DNA from: SFLA01 sp045595785
GTDB lineage: Bacteria; Bacillota; Clostridia; Oscillospirales; CAG-382
Direction of reading: 5' to 3'
Assembly: GCA_045595785.1 (NCBI GenBank)
Contig: JAZOBE010000015.1
Location: 26,688-90,687 of the forward strand
DNA length: 64,000 nt
Shown here: piece by piece, positions 1 to 8,960 of the stretch
How the letters are laid out: each line of letters starts with the position of its first letter
Position numbering within the stretch: position 1 is the stretch's first letter
Position numbers and translations under genes: made by a program
The notes under the pieces: generated by a model
What the model saw: only the letters and a program-made list of their open reading frames with translations
Told to the model about the DNA's origin: nothing
The model's database searches: none

Positions 1-1016
1 GGCATTGCGTTGTAGATGGATGCACGCATACCGCCAACGGAACGGTGACCCTTAAGATTTTCAAATCCCGCTTTCTTTGCGGCGGAAACGAACTCCTTGT
101 CCAGCTCTGCATCGCCGGTAACAAAGCAAGCGTTCATAATAGAACGGAATTCAACGTCTGCGGTTGCCTTGAACATTTCGGAAGAATCAAGATAATCGTA
201 CAGAACCTTTGCCTTTGCAAGGTTGCGTCTTTCAATTTCTTTAAGTCCGCCCATATCAAGCAGCCACTTAAATACCAGACCTGCAACGTAAATGGAATAG
301 CAGGGAGGTGTGTTATACATAGAATCGTTGTCTGCCTGAATCTTGTAATCCAGCATAACGGGCGTGCCTTCACGTGCATTACCTATAAGGTCGTCTCTTA
401 CTATAACAACGGTAAGACCGGAGGGACCCATATTCTTTTGCGCACCTGCATAAAGCAGACCGAACTTGCTTACGTCGATAGGACGGGAAAGTATGCAGGA
501 GGATACGTCCGCAACCAGAGGGATATCACCGGTTTCGGGAATATAGTTGTAGGTAGTACCGTAAATAGTATTGTTCATACAGATATGAACGTAGTCAGCA
601 TCGGGAGAGAATTTATCCACATAAGGAACGTATGCGAAATTTCTGTCCTTGGAGGAAGCGATAACGTTTACCTCACCGTATTTTGCGGCTTCGTCTGCCG
701 CCTTTTTGGAAAACTGACCGGATACGATATAATCAGCCTTCTTGTTCTTGTTCATAAGATTAAGAGGCACTGCGGAAAACTGTGTGGTAGCACCGCCCTG
801 CAGGAACAGAACGCGGTAATTATCGGGGATTTCCATAAGTTTGCGGAGATCTGCCTCCGCGGTTTTAATTATATTATCGTAAACCGGTGAGCGGTGACTC
901 ATCTCCATTACAGAACACCCGCTGCCCTCGTAATCCAGCATCTGGCTTGCGGCTTTTTCAAGTACTTCCACGGGAAGCATGGAAGGTCCTGCGGAGAAAT
1001 TATAAATTCTTTTCAT
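1..1016 (-). CDS. serC: Phosphoserine aminotransferase SerC (C-terminus cut off by window edge)
   Basis: PLP enzyme that converts 3-phosphohydroxypyruvate and glutamate to O-phosphoserine in serine (and pyridoxal phosphate) biosynthesis, in the cytosol. The reverse-strand reading begins MKRIYNFSAGPSMLP, the hallmark N-terminus of SerC. It continues with a GGATTQFSAVPLN segment, a VADVSSCILSRPID segment that precedes the PLP lysine, and the AGAQKNMGPSGL segment that contains the lysine. About 338 of the usual 360 codons are present; the C-terminus lies left of base 1. The start is ATG at 1016, preceded by AAAGGGTG. A well-formed promoter lies upstream (1073-1101). In Clostridia serA often follows serC, but that would be outside the window. 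Confidence 0.96.
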   Translation of the reverse strand, partial: MKRIYNFSAGPSMLPVEVLEKAASQMLDYEGSGCSVMEMSHRSPVYDNIIKTAEADLRKLMEIPDNYRVLFLQGGATTQFSAVPLNLMNKNKKADYIVSGQFSKKAADEAAKYGEVNVIASSKDRNFAYVPYVDKFSPDADYVHICMNNTIYGTTYNYIPETGDIPLVADVSSCILSRPIDVSKFGLLYAGAQKNMGPSGLTVVIVRDDLIGNAREGTPVMLDYKIQADNDSMYNTPPCYSIYVAGLVFKWLLDMGGLKEIERRNLAKAKVLYDYLDSSEMFKATADVEFRSIMNACFVTGDAELDKEFVSAAKKAGFENLKGHRSVGGMRASIYNAM

Positions 1017-1048
1017 AGCGTTTTTCACCCTTTTTCGGTTTATAATTT

Positions 1049-1063
1049 TTCAGTTATACTGAA
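1049..1063. promoter_or_regulatory. Palindrome at the serC transcription start
   Basis: Perfect 6-3-6 palindrome TTCAGT-TAT-ACTGAA lying directly downstream of the predicted serC start site. Its position fits an operator or a 5'-end mRNA-stabilising hairpin; no regulator can be assigned from the sequence. Confidence 0.4.
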
Positions 1064-1072
1064 TAATAATTT

Positions 1073-1101
1073 ATTATATTACATTTTCATCGTTAAGTCA
1101 A
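1073..1101 (-). promoter_or_regulatory. Sigma-A promoter of serC
   Basis: On the minus strand TTGACT (1096-1101), a 17-bp spacer and TATAAT (1073-1078). Transcription would start near 1066, giving a leader of about 50 nt before the serC ATG. Confidence 0.8.
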
Positions 1102-1150
1102 GGCTTAAATATCTTTTACCTTAAAATAAATAGCATTTTGTATTCAAGCG

Positions 1151-1179
1151 TTGACATATAGGTGTATGTGTGGTACTCT
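1151..1179 (+). promoter_or_regulatory. Promoter of the lipoprotein gene at 1204
   Basis: TTGACA (1151-1156), 17-bp spacer ending TGTGTGG, then TACTCT (1174-1179), a weak -10 that may be helped by the TG of an extended -10 element. It lies 25 bases upstream of the start codon. Confidence 0.6.
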
Positions 1180-1203
1180 GTTGTTGAAAAGGAGGAAGTT
1201 TGT

Positions 1204-1896
1204 ATGAAAAAGCTTATAGTATTAATGTTATTGTTTTTACTTTGCGTTTTCACCTTTGGATGTACTCCCGATGACTCGGAAAGTAAGAGCGAAATCAGTT
1301 CCGTTGATACTGTTTCTGATACAATGGAAGATGCGGTTCATGGAGAAGCGGATTATCAAACCGTTAGTTTTTCTTCCTTTGAGGAACTGGCGCAATTTGC
1401 GGCTTTGGCAAATATCGAGGACGGTAATTTGTACGTTGAATTAGGAGATAAGCCTGCCCAAGTAACTAAAACAGAAGCCAAAGAGCTGATTTCCGCGTTA
1501 AATGAAATGCCTATAGCGGTGCTTAACACCGATGAATATGAATTGGCAGTTATTTCTTGCAGAATATACCCTTCCCGCGATGACTATTCAATAGAACTTG
1601 TCTATAACGGCGTGGCAGACAGATTGAGAATAGGCACCGTAATGTTTGACGGCACTTTAACGGCAGATACAAATGTAACTGCCGTGGTGGCTGATAACCT
1701 GTATTTGGGCGAATATTCCATGGAAATGAACACCATGGTAAAGGAAAACAATTACTGCGATATTAAGGGGAGAACAGTAATAGGCGACCATTTAGTATAT
1801 GCCGCATATAAAGGCGGTACAGCTTTGCCGGAACAGATAAAACAGAGCGTAACCGTCACATCTCTCGGTGAGCTTATAAAACCGTATATTAAATAA
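1204..1896 (+). CDS. Predicted lipoprotein of unknown function
   Basis: 230-residue protein with a lipoprotein signal: MKK, hydrophobic stretch, then lipobox TFGC with Cys20 as the predicted lipidation site. It should therefore be tethered to the outer face of the membrane. The start is ATG 1204, chosen over an in-frame ATG at 1162 because GGAGGAAG sits directly upstream and the signal peptide begins there. After the lipobox comes a short Ser/Asp/Glu-rich linker, then a globular domain with no motif I recognise. The gene is monocistronic, with its own promoter at 1151 and a terminator at 1916. It is one of seven predicted lipoprotein genes in this window. Confidence 0.85.
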   Translation: MKKLIVLMLLFLLCVFTFGCTPDDSESKSEISSVDTVSDTMEDAVHGEADYQTVSFSSFEELAQFAALANIEDGNLYVELGDKPAQVTKTEAKELISALNEMPIAVLNTDEYELAVISCRIYPSRDDYSIELVYNGVADRLRIGTVMFDGTLTADTNVTAVVADNLYLGEYSMEMNTMVKENNYCDIKGRTVIGDHLVYAAYKGGTALPEQIKQSVTVTSLGELIKPYIK

Positions 1897-1915
1897 TCAT
1901 TCCCAATAAAAATCA

Positions 1916-1945
1916 GAGGCAAGGAAATTCTCCTTGCCTCTTTTT
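1916..1945 (+). terminator. Rho-independent terminator after the lipoprotein gene
   Basis: Perfect 10-bp stem (1916-1925 with 1931-1940), 5-nt loop, then TTTTT (1941-1945). It separates this gene from the convergent SGNH gene. Confidence 0.9.
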
Positions 1946-1968
1946 GTGTATTCTTTGCGGGGGTGTTT

Positions 1969-2976
1969 TTATTTTTCCCATATTTTAAGTGATTTTATCT
2001 TGGAAACCACTGTGTCTGCCAGCTTGTCGTTTATCTTCATGCCGGGGTGACCCGCAGCCGCGTAATCCTTTTTGGGATTAGCAACGGAAATGGGTATAAA
2101 GTGGAGTTTTTCGTCGTTTTCGCCCATACGCTTGAACAGCTTTTTAAGCAGTCCCATATAGGGATCTCCCATAAGACCGTAGCACCATATAATATGGGCG
2201 TGGGTGTATTTGGAGCGAATATCGTTAATGAGTGCTGTTGCACCTTCTTCAAACTCTTCTGCGCTCACACCGCCCCAACCGTCGTTGGTGCCGCCGTTTA
2301 TAAGAACTACCTGAGGAGTCCACTTGGTGTGATCCCAAACCTCACCGTTACGGGAGGTCATATTAAACATCTGGTCAAAGGTAAGGTCAAGGTTACCTTC
2401 ACAGTTGCGCACGATTCCCTTGCCGGAAGCGCACTGGCTGTGTAGGTCTGCCCCCAGACTTTCAGCAACGAGGAATGCCCACGCTGCGGTAGAATCTTCA
2501 TCACAGGTGCGGAACACAGTAGTGTCCTGATCACCGCGGACACCGTAACCGCAGGTAATGGAATCGCCCAGAACCTCTATACGGCGCACACTTTCAAGCG
2601 GAGGGGGAAGTATTTCGCCGTAAAGCTCAATACCCTTAACGTAAAGCTTTTCTGCGCCCTCGGTTATACGGAGTACGCGAACAACGTGCTCATCGTTTTT
2701 GAGGTCATCGATAATAACGTGCTCTTTTCCGTCACTTACACAGTATCTTGCGGTAGTTCCGCTCCAACCGAAAACCTTTTTCTCTCTGTCAACGTCAACT
2801 CTTATGTATGCGGGCTGGTCTGCCTTGTATTCATCAAAAACAAGGTGGAAGCCGGTTCCCTTAAACTTAAAGGAAAAACCGCTGTTGGACCAATCCAGAA
2901 GCAGTGCATCTGCAGAAAGAATGTGTCTGCCGTGGTAAAGGAAATTATCGCGCTCGGTAAGATAAACTGTTTTCAT
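1969..2976 (-). CDS. SGNH/GDSL esterase, carbohydrate esterase family 2 type
   Basis: 335 residues. The N-terminal part (about 1-120) resembles the jelly-roll domain of CE2 acetyl esterases (FKFKGTGFHLVFDEY). An SGNH hydrolase domain follows: block I EVLGDSITCGYG with nucleophile Ser139, block III GGTNDGWGG near 228-236, and the C-terminal His in AAGHPGMKIND. The family removes acetyl groups from plant polysaccharides or oligosaccharides. There is no signal peptide, so it probably works on imported oligosaccharides inside the cell. It begins 23 bases after the Ca2+ ATPase stop and is the last gene of the operon that starts with the AGCS symporter. The link between an esterase and ion transport is unexplained. 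Confidence 0.87.
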   Translation of the reverse strand: MKTVYLTERDNFLYHGRHILSADALLLDWSNSGFSFKFKGTGFHLVFDEYKADQPAYIRVDVDREKKVFGWSGTTARYCVSDGKEHVIIDDLKNDEHVVRVLRITEGAEKLYVKGIELYGEILPPPLESVRRIEVLGDSITCGYGVRGDQDTTVFRTCDEDSTAAWAFLVAESLGADLHSQCASGKGIVRNCEGNLDLTFDQMFNMTSRNGEVWDHTKWTPQVVLINGGTNDGWGGVSAEEFEEGATALINDIRSKYTHAHIIWCYGLMGDPYMGLLKKLFKRMGENDEKLHFIPISVANPKKDYAAAGHPGMKINDKLADTVVSKIKSLKIWEK

Positions 2977-2999
2977 TTTTCATACTTCCCTTATGTTTT

Positions 3000-5465
3000 T
3001 TATTTTTTTCGTTTTATTATTTTAACTGTTTCACATACGGGTATAGGCGCAAAGGACAGAAGTGCAACGGTTATCCATTGCCGCAGGTTCAGAGGTACTG
3101 CACCGAACAGTGACATGGCAGGCGGAAACACCATTATGGCGGCTTGCAGACCCATACAAAGCAATACGCTTAAAACAAGAGCGGTATTTGCAGGAATCTT
3201 TGCCAAAAAGAATGGTTTTTCCGTGCGCATATTAAAGGCGTGGAAAAGCTGTGAAAAGGATAACACACCAAAGCACATTGTGCTTGCAACGGCATCGTTA
3301 CCGCTTTTGAGTCCCAAAAGATATGCACACAGCGACATACAGCCGATAAGTATTCCCTCTGCAAATATTTTTGTTCCCAATCCCTCCGCAAAAAGGCTCT
3401 TGTTTTTAGGAGCAGGCTTTCTGTCCATCACGCTGTCATGGGTCTTTTCCATACCCAGCGATACCGCAGGCAAGGAATCTGTAACCAAATTCACCCACAA
3501 AAGCTGTATTGCCGACAAGGGAGAGGGCAAAGACATAAGTATGGCGGCAAGAACAGTAAGTATCTCACCTATATTGCAGGACAGCAAAAACCGCACCGCC
3601 CTGCGGATATTGTCGTAAATACCGCGCCCGTATCGTACTGCTTCTATAATAGTCGAAAAATTGTCATCTGTCAAGATGATATCTGCGGCTTCTTTGGCAA
3701 CGTCGGTGCCGTTAATTCCCATAGCGCATCCGATATCCGCTTTTTTAAGGGCAGGTGCATCGTTAACACCGTCTCCCGTCATAGCAACAACTTGGTTTCC
3801 GTAACGGTATGCTTCAACTATCCGTACCTTGAATTCCGGTGTCGTCCGCGCGAAGACCGAGCATCCCTTTACCGCTTTTGCCAGGGTAGGGGTATCCATA
3901 TTTTCAATTTCGCTTTGAGTAAGCACCTTGTCGCCTTCACGGAGAATACCGATATTCCGCGCTACCGCTGCCGCAGTATCCGCGTGGTCTCCCGTTATCA
4001 TTACCGGCTTAATTCCGGCTTTTCTGCACAGACGCACCGCTTCCTTTACTTCAGGTCTGGGCGGGTCTTCGATACCGCATATTCCGCAGGGAATAAATAC
4101 ACATTTTTCTATATCGGCAGGAGCTTTTTCCGTGTGACAGTACCCAAAAGCTATGACCCTTTTTCCTGAAGCCGCGCATTGCCTTGCCTTTGAATACAAT
4201 TCACCGTCCTGCTTTAATATCTTTTCGGGCGCTCCCTTTTTCACCGCAATATATCCGCTTTTCCCTTTATGGAGGGTTATCATATACTTTTTGTCCGAAT
4301 CAAAGGGAATTTCCTTTATTCGGGAATATTGAATAACGTCCGGCTTTTCCTTCTCCGCCCACGAGAAAATTGCCGTTTCGGTAGGGGAATCGCAGTTGTT
4401 ACAGAGCATAGCGCAAAGAAGCGACATGCTTTTATCACCGTAAAAATCGGTGACCGTCATTTTATTTCGTGTAAGCGTTCCCGTTTTATCCGAGCATATT
4501 ACCGCCGCCGTGCCCAAGGTCTCCACCGCAGGCAGCTTTTTTACAACCGCCTTTTTCTCTGCCATGGTTTTAACACCTATGGAAAGAATTATAGTCACTA
4601 TGGCAGGCAGTCCCTCGGGTATCGCCGCCACCGCCAATGATACCGACGTTAAGAACATCTCGCCCATATCCATTCTCCGTATAAGCGATATCACGAATAT
4701 AATTCCGCATATCAAAAGTGCGATATTCCCAAGAGTTCCTCCGGTTTTTGCAAGACGTACCTGAAGAGGAGTTTTTTCGTTTTTGTTTTTGTCCAGCAGC
4801 CCTGCAATATGTCCCATATAGCTGTCCATTCCCGTGGCGGTAACAACAGCCTTTCCGCTTCCTCCGCATATTACCGTGCCTGCCCGAACGATATTACTGC
4901 TTTCTCCTTTTGTGTTGGGGTACGGCGTTTTTTCCACGGGTACGCTTTCTCCCGTAAGGGCTGATTCATCTGCGGTAAGTGATACCGCTTCAAACAAATA
5001 ACCGTCAGCACCCACCAAAAAACCCTTTTTCAGTATAAGTATATCACCCTTGACCAGTTCTTCGGTGGGTATTTCCTTTTGCTTTCCGTCCCTCAGTACC
5101 GTGGCGTGGGGAGCGGACATTTTTTTAAGTGCATTGATAGCCTTTTCCGCCTTATTCTCCTGAATAACGCCTATAATACTGTTAAGCACCACTATTGCAA
5201 GTATAATAATGGTGTCAACAGCACTTTCTCCGCCAATTACGGAGGTAACAAAGCTTACCGCCGCCGCAAGAAGTAAAATAATCGTCATTCTGTCGCATAT
5301 CGACAAAAAGAATTTCTTTATAAAAGTGTCCTTTTTCTTGCTTTCCAGCGTGTTTTTGCCGTCTTTTTTTAGCCTTTCCTCTGCTTGTGCCTGAGAAAGC
5401 CCTTGCTTTAAGGATGTGTCAAACGCAGTCTGTACCTGCGCCTTGGTCATTTCGTATACGTTCAA
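3000..5465 (-). CDS. P-type Ca2+-transporting ATPase (P2A type)
   Basis: 821-residue cation pump that uses ATP to export Ca2+ through an aspartyl-phosphate intermediate in the membrane. Seen: N-terminal cation ATPase domain, TGES actuator motif (171-174), PEGLP ion-binding motif in M4 (283-287), phosphorylation motif DKTGTLT with Asp326, TGDGVNDAPALKKADIG hinge motif, and a C-terminal bundle of helices. It is somewhat shorter than typical bacterial members (about 880-900). The best start is TTG at 5465, 8 bases after AAAGGAAA and overlapping the TGA of the upstream symporter as TTGA, which suggests translational coupling. The alternative ATG at 5450 has no close Shine-Dalgarno. The cation is inferred from family resemblance; Mn2+ is possible. 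Confidence 0.93.
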   Translation of the reverse strand: MNVYEMTKAQVQTAFDTSLKQGLSQAQAEERLKKDGKNTLESKKKDTFIKKFFLSICDRMTIILLLAAAVSFVTSVIGGESAVDTIIILAIVVLNSIIGVIQENKAEKAINALKKMSAPHATVLRDGKQKEIPTEELVKGDILILKKGFLVGADGYLFEAVSLTADESALTGESVPVEKTPYPNTKGESSNIVRAGTVICGGSGKAVVTATGMDSYMGHIAGLLDKNKNEKTPLQVRLAKTGGTLGNIALLICGIIFVISLIRRMDMGEMFLTSVSLAVAAIPEGLPAIVTIILSIGVKTMAEKKAVVKKLPAVETLGTAAVICSDKTGTLTRNKMTVTDFYGDKSMSLLCAMLCNNCDSPTETAIFSWAEKEKPDVIQYSRIKEIPFDSDKKYMITLHKGKSGYIAVKKGAPEKILKQDGELYSKARQCAASGKRVIAFGYCHTEKAPADIEKCVFIPCGICGIEDPPRPEVKEAVRLCRKAGIKPVMITGDHADTAAAVARNIGILREGDKVLTQSEIENMDTPTLAKAVKGCSVFARTTPEFKVRIVEAYRYGNQVVAMTGDGVNDAPALKKADIGCAMGINGTDVAKEAADIILTDDNFSTIIEAVRYGRGIYDNIRRAVRFLLSCNIGEILTVLAAILMSLPSPLSAIQLLWVNLVTDSLPAVSLGMEKTHDSVMDRKPAPKNKSLFAEGLGTKIFAEGILIGCMSLCAYLLGLKSGNDAVASTMCFGVLSFSQLFHAFNMRTEKPFFLAKIPANTALVLSVLLCMGLQAAIMVFPPAMSLFGAVPLNLRQWITVALLSFAPIPVCETVKIIKRKK

Positions 5466-6706
5466 AAGGGTATTTCCTTTCTTTTTATTATTACTGCGTA
5501 CAGATTAGGGAACAGCATAAGTGCATTAAAAATATCCGCCGTCTGCCATGCCGCCTCCGCACTCCAAACACAGCCTATGAATGCGGTTGCCACCGCGCAG
5601 ATACGGTATATTAAAAATGGTATCGGATGGGAACCGAATATGTATCTTATCAGCGTTTCGCTGTAAAAGCACCAGCTTATAACTGCAGCGTATGCCAGTA
5701 CGCCTACGGATACCGCCAATACGATACCGCCCAATGAGCCGAAAGAAACAAAAAACATTTCTTCCGCCGTTTCGCTTCCCGAGCAAAGGAGCGCCAGCGC
5801 TGTCAGCGTGCTTACGGCAAAAGTATCTGCAAATATTTCAATAATTCCAAAATTCGCCGCCTTTTCGGGGGTAGTGTCCGCCGCCGCGTGGGCGATGGGT
5901 GATGATCCCATTCCCGCTTCGTGGGAGAACACACCCTTGGATACTCCCGTTTTCAGGGCTTGGGATATTACGGTTCCGCTTATTCCGGCACCAAGCTCCT
6001 TTAGCCCGAAAGCAGACGTAAAAATATCCTTTACAGCCTGCGGAAATCGGGATATATTGCATATTGTTATTCCCGTTACGGCGCAAATAAAAATTATTGC
6101 CGCAGCAGGAACGAGAAAAGCGTTTGTTTTTGCAATTACCTTTTGCCCGCCAAACACCGCAGGCAAAAGCAAAAGAGCAAATACTGCTCCCGCTACAACG
6201 GCAGAGACTCCGGCCTCTCTTGCGGAAAGTGAAAACGCACTTGCCTGCGCCAGATTTCCGCTTCCAAGAGATGATAATATTCCCATTACGGCAAAAAACA
6301 AAGCTGTTTTTTTCTTGCCTGCTTTTTTAAGCACGTCAGAAGCGCTTCCGCCGTTTTTCCCCTTTTCGCGGACGGTTATATAGTTTTCCGCGTATTTCAG
6401 CATCATACACAAAAAGGAACTCATCCACATCCAGAACAGTGCACCTGCGCCTCCCTCGGACAAGGCGTACGCCACACCGGTTATGCTTCCCACTCCGACA
6501 GTACCGCCCAAGGCGGTCATAAGCCCTTTTATGGGGGAAATCCCATTGTTGGAGGATTCAGCTTTAACGCTGTTTACTATCTTTTTCATACAGCGTATTG
6601 GGTAAAATCTGCTTTTTACCGTAAAATATATTCCCGTACCCGTAAGCAGTCCAACGGTGGGCAGAGACCACAGCAGGTCCCGTATAACGCCAAGCAAAAA
6701 AGACAT
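5462..6706 (-). CDS. Alanine/glycine:cation symporter family protein (AGCS)
   Basis: 414-residue membrane carrier that takes up small amino acids with Na+ or H+. Family signatures: GGTVGVGSITGVAYALSEGG near the N-terminus and SKGVFSHEAGMGSSPIAHAA in the middle, with about ten hydrophobic helices. It is a little shorter than the usual 440-480 residues. The start is uncertain: at ATG 6706 the GGAG sequence abuts the codon with no spacing, whereas TTG three codons later (6697) lies nine bases from the same GGAG. First gene of the operon with the Ca2+ ATPase (TTGA overlap) and the SGNH esterase. Confidence 0.92.
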   Translation of the reverse strand: MSFLLGVIRDLLWSLPTVGLLTGTGIYFTVKSRFYPIRCMKKIVNSVKAESSNNGISPIKGLMTALGGTVGVGSITGVAYALSEGGAGALFWMWMSSFLCMMLKYAENYITVREKGKNGGSASDVLKKAGKKKTALFFAVMGILSSLGSGNLAQASAFSLSAREAGVSAVVAGAVFALLLLPAVFGGQKVIAKTNAFLVPAAAIIFICAVTGITICNISRFPQAVKDIFTSAFGLKELGAGISGTVISQALKTGVSKGVFSHEAGMGSSPIAHAAADTTPEKAANFGIIEIFADTFAVSTLTALALLCSGSETAEEMFFVSFGSLGGIVLAVSVGVLAYAAVISWCFYSETLIRYIFGSHPIPFLIYRICAVATAFIGCVWSAEAAWQTADIFNALMLFPNLYAVIIKRKEIPF

Positions 6707-6727
6707 CTCCTTTTTTAAAAAAAGTCA

Positions 6728-6756
6728 TTGCATATAGTTGAAAAGGGTGTTAAAAT
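6728..6756 (+). promoter_or_regulatory. Possible promoter of the SDR-pepV operon
   Basis: TTGCAT (6728-6733), 17-bp spacer, TAAAAT (6751-6756). The -35 box is weak. It lies 34 bases upstream of the GTG start. Confidence 0.5.
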
Positions 6757-6790
6757 ATATCATGTATGTGTTTAACGGAGGTATTGTATA

Positions 6791-7555
6791 GTGAATACGG
6801 CAATTATCACAGGCGCATCTTCAGGCCTTGGCAAGGAATACGTGCTTGCCGCTGCAAAGAAATATACGGATATTAAGGAATTCTGGCTTATTGCCAGACG
6901 AACAGAACTGCTGGAGGAGATCAAATCGGTTCTTCCTGCAGACCTTAGCGTAAAAATAATTCCCATGGATCTTAACGACAGAGCTACTACTCGGGAATTC
7001 AAGACCTTGCTTGAGCAGGAAAAGCCCGATATAAAGCTGCTTATAAATAACGCCGGCTTTGGTAAGCTGGGCAACGTATGGGAGATAGATGCAGACGTTC
7101 AGCGTGATATGGTGGACCTTAACTGCGGCGCACTCACCGCACTTACTGCTGTTGCTATTCCTTATATGTCTGCCGGAAGCGGTATTCTTAACGTATGCTC
7201 TATAGCATCCTTTGTGCCCAACCCCAGAATGACGGTATATTCATCTACAAAAGCCTACGTTATGTCTTTTTCCCGCGCTTTGCGTGAGGAATTGAAGAGT
7301 AAGAAAATAAACGTGCTTGCTGTGTGTCCCGGCCCTATGAGTACAGAATTTTTATCCCGTGCTCATATCAGCAAGGGTGCATCCAAGACCTTTGATACAC
7401 TTCCGTACTGCAACCCCAAGACGGTTGCCGAAAAGAGTCTCTCCGCTCTTCGTAAGGGTAAAGCCGTATACACCAACCGTTTCTTATATAAGCTTTATAG
7501 AGTTATCGGCAAGCTTACGCCCAAGTGTATTATGATGAAATTCGCAAAGTGCTGA
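6791..7555 (+). CDS. Short-chain dehydrogenase/reductase (DltE/YqjQ-like SDR)
   Basis: 254-residue NAD(P)-dependent oxidoreductase with a Rossmann fold. Seen: cofactor motif TGASSGLG at the N-terminus, NNAG structural motif (INNAGFG), catalytic Ser in NVCSIASF, and the YxxxK pair in YSSTK. The C-terminal part, with a PGPMSTEF loop, fits the classical SDRs of COG0300. The substrate cannot be told from the sequence. The start is GTG 6791, set by GGAGG at 6778-6782; no ATG fits. The pepV-like gene begins 16 bases downstream, so the two are probably co-transcribed. Confidence 0.92.
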   Translation: MNTAIITGASSGLGKEYVLAAAKKYTDIKEFWLIARRTELLEEIKSVLPADLSVKIIPMDLNDRATTREFKTLLEQEKPDIKLLINNAGFGKLGNVWEIDADVQRDMVDLNCGALTALTAVAIPYMSAGSGILNVCSIASFVPNPRMTVYSSTKAYVMSFSRALREELKSKKINVLAVCPGPMSTEFLSRAHISKGASKTFDTLPYCNPKTVAEKSLSALRKGKAVYTNRFLYKLYRVIGKLTPKCIMMKFAKC

Positions 7556-7571
7556 AAGGAAGTATATTTTT

Positions 7572-8960
7572 ATGTTGAATATAGCAGATAAAGTAAAAGC
7601 GTTTATGGAAAGAGAGGATATCAAAGTTCAGTTTGAGAAGGACTTGGCGGATATAATCTCCATTCCCTCCGTTTCGGAAAAGGGTGAGGGAAAATACGTT
7701 TTCGGTGAAAACTGCGCAAAGGTTCTTGATACCACTCTCGCTATCGGTGAGAGATACGGCTTTACTCCCGAAAACCACGATTATTACTGCGGCTCACTTA
7801 TTTACGGTGAGGGTGACAGAGAAGTGGGTATCGTTTCCCATTTGGACGTTGTTCCCTGCGGCGGCGGTTGGAGCGTTGAGCCTTATGCGCTTACCATTAA
7901 GGACAATTTGTATATGGGCAGAGGCACCGAGGATGACAAGGGTCCTATGCTTGTTTCTATGTATGCACTCCGCTTTATTATGGAAAGCGGAATCAAGCTT
8001 CCTTTTGCGGTTCGTATGATTCTTGGATGCGACGAGGAGGTTGGCAGTACCGACCTTCGCCACTTCGTTTCCGTTCGCAAAGCACCTGATTTTTCCTTTA
8101 CTCCCGATAGCGGATTCCCCGTTTGTATAGGCGAAAAGGGTATTTTCTCTTTTGACCTTCTTTTAGGCGAAAAGCCCGAGAGTATTCTTGAAATAAAGGG
8201 CGGTACCGCCAGCAACTCCGTAGCGGATTCCGCATACTGTGTTGTTAAAACTGATATAAATCTCGATTCAGCAGATGGAATTACCGTTTCACGTGAGGGA
8301 GATAACCTGCGTATTACCGCTACCGGCAAGGGTGCGCACGCCTCTCTTCCCGAAAACAGCGTAAGTGCTGTAAAGCTTCTCTGCGATTATCTTGTCAGCA
8401 CCGGCATTTGTGCTGACGATAGCTTTAAGTTCCTTGCTTCCGCTTGCTCCGAGTACAAGGGTGCATCATTCGGAATAGATAAAGAGGATAAGGATTTCGG
8501 TTATCTTACCTGCATCTGCGGTCTGTTGGGTGAAAAGGACGGTAAGATTTGCGCAAACTTTAACGTGCGCTATATTCCTTCCGTTCCTTACGATGAAATA
8601 ATGAGCACTATCAACCTTACTGTTGGCAAATACGGTTATTCCGCATACAGCGGCGGCTGTTCCGAGGGATATATCATGTCCTCTGACGACCCTCGTATTC
8701 AGGCGCTTACCGAGTCCTGCCGTGATATCATTCCCGATGAATGTACTCCATACACCATGGGCGGCGGTACTTACGCAAGATACCTCAAAAACACCGTTGC
8801 ATTCGGTGCTACCATTTCCGCACACCGCGGTCAGTTGGGTGAAGGCAAGGGCGGCGCTCACGAAAGAGACGAGTATCTCTCCCGTGAGGAGGTCATAAAA
8901 GCGGCACAGATATTCGTTCTGTCTCTGCTTCGTCTTGCTAAGGTTTATTCGGCGGAGTAA
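7572..8960 (+). CDS. PepV-like dipeptidase (peptidase M20)
   Basis: 462-residue cytosolic zinc peptidase that cleaves dipeptides from peptide uptake. The M20 motifs are in order: SHLDVVP with metal ligand His90 and catalytic Asp92, GRGTEDDKGP with bridging Asp122, and CDEEVGS with catalytic Glu and metal-ligand Glu (155/156). A lid domain insertion follows, then a C-terminal AHRGQLGEG segment with the last His ligand. Length and motif order match PepV/Xaa-His dipeptidases. The ATG at 7572 is preceded by AAGGAAG. The last 23 bases overlap the convergent yqfD reading frame. Confidence 0.93.
   Translation: MLNIADKVKAFMEREDIKVQFEKDLADIISIPSVSEKGEGKYVFGENCAKVLDTTLAIGERYGFTPENHDYYCGSLIYGEGDREVGIVSHLDVVPCGGGWSVEPYALTIKDNLYMGRGTEDDKGPMLVSMYALRFIMESGIKLPFAVRMILGCDEEVGSTDLRHFVSVRKAPDFSFTPDSGFPVCIGEKGIFSFDLLLGEKPESILEIKGGTASNSVADSAYCVVKTDINLDSADGITVSREGDNLRITATGKGAHASLPENSVSAVKLLCDYLVSTGICADDSFKFLASACSEYKGASFGIDKEDKDFGYLTCICGLLGEKDGKICANFNVRYIPSVPYDEIMSTINLTVGKYGYSAYSGGCSEGYIMSSDDPRIQALTESCRDIIPDECTPYTMGGGTYARYLKNTVAFGATISAHRGQLGEGKGGAHERDEYLSREEVIKAAQIFVLSLLRLAKVYSAE

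Noticed and set aside
45..890. 281-codon open frame on the plus strand
   Set aside because: Antisense to serC; no ribosome site and no protein family likeness.
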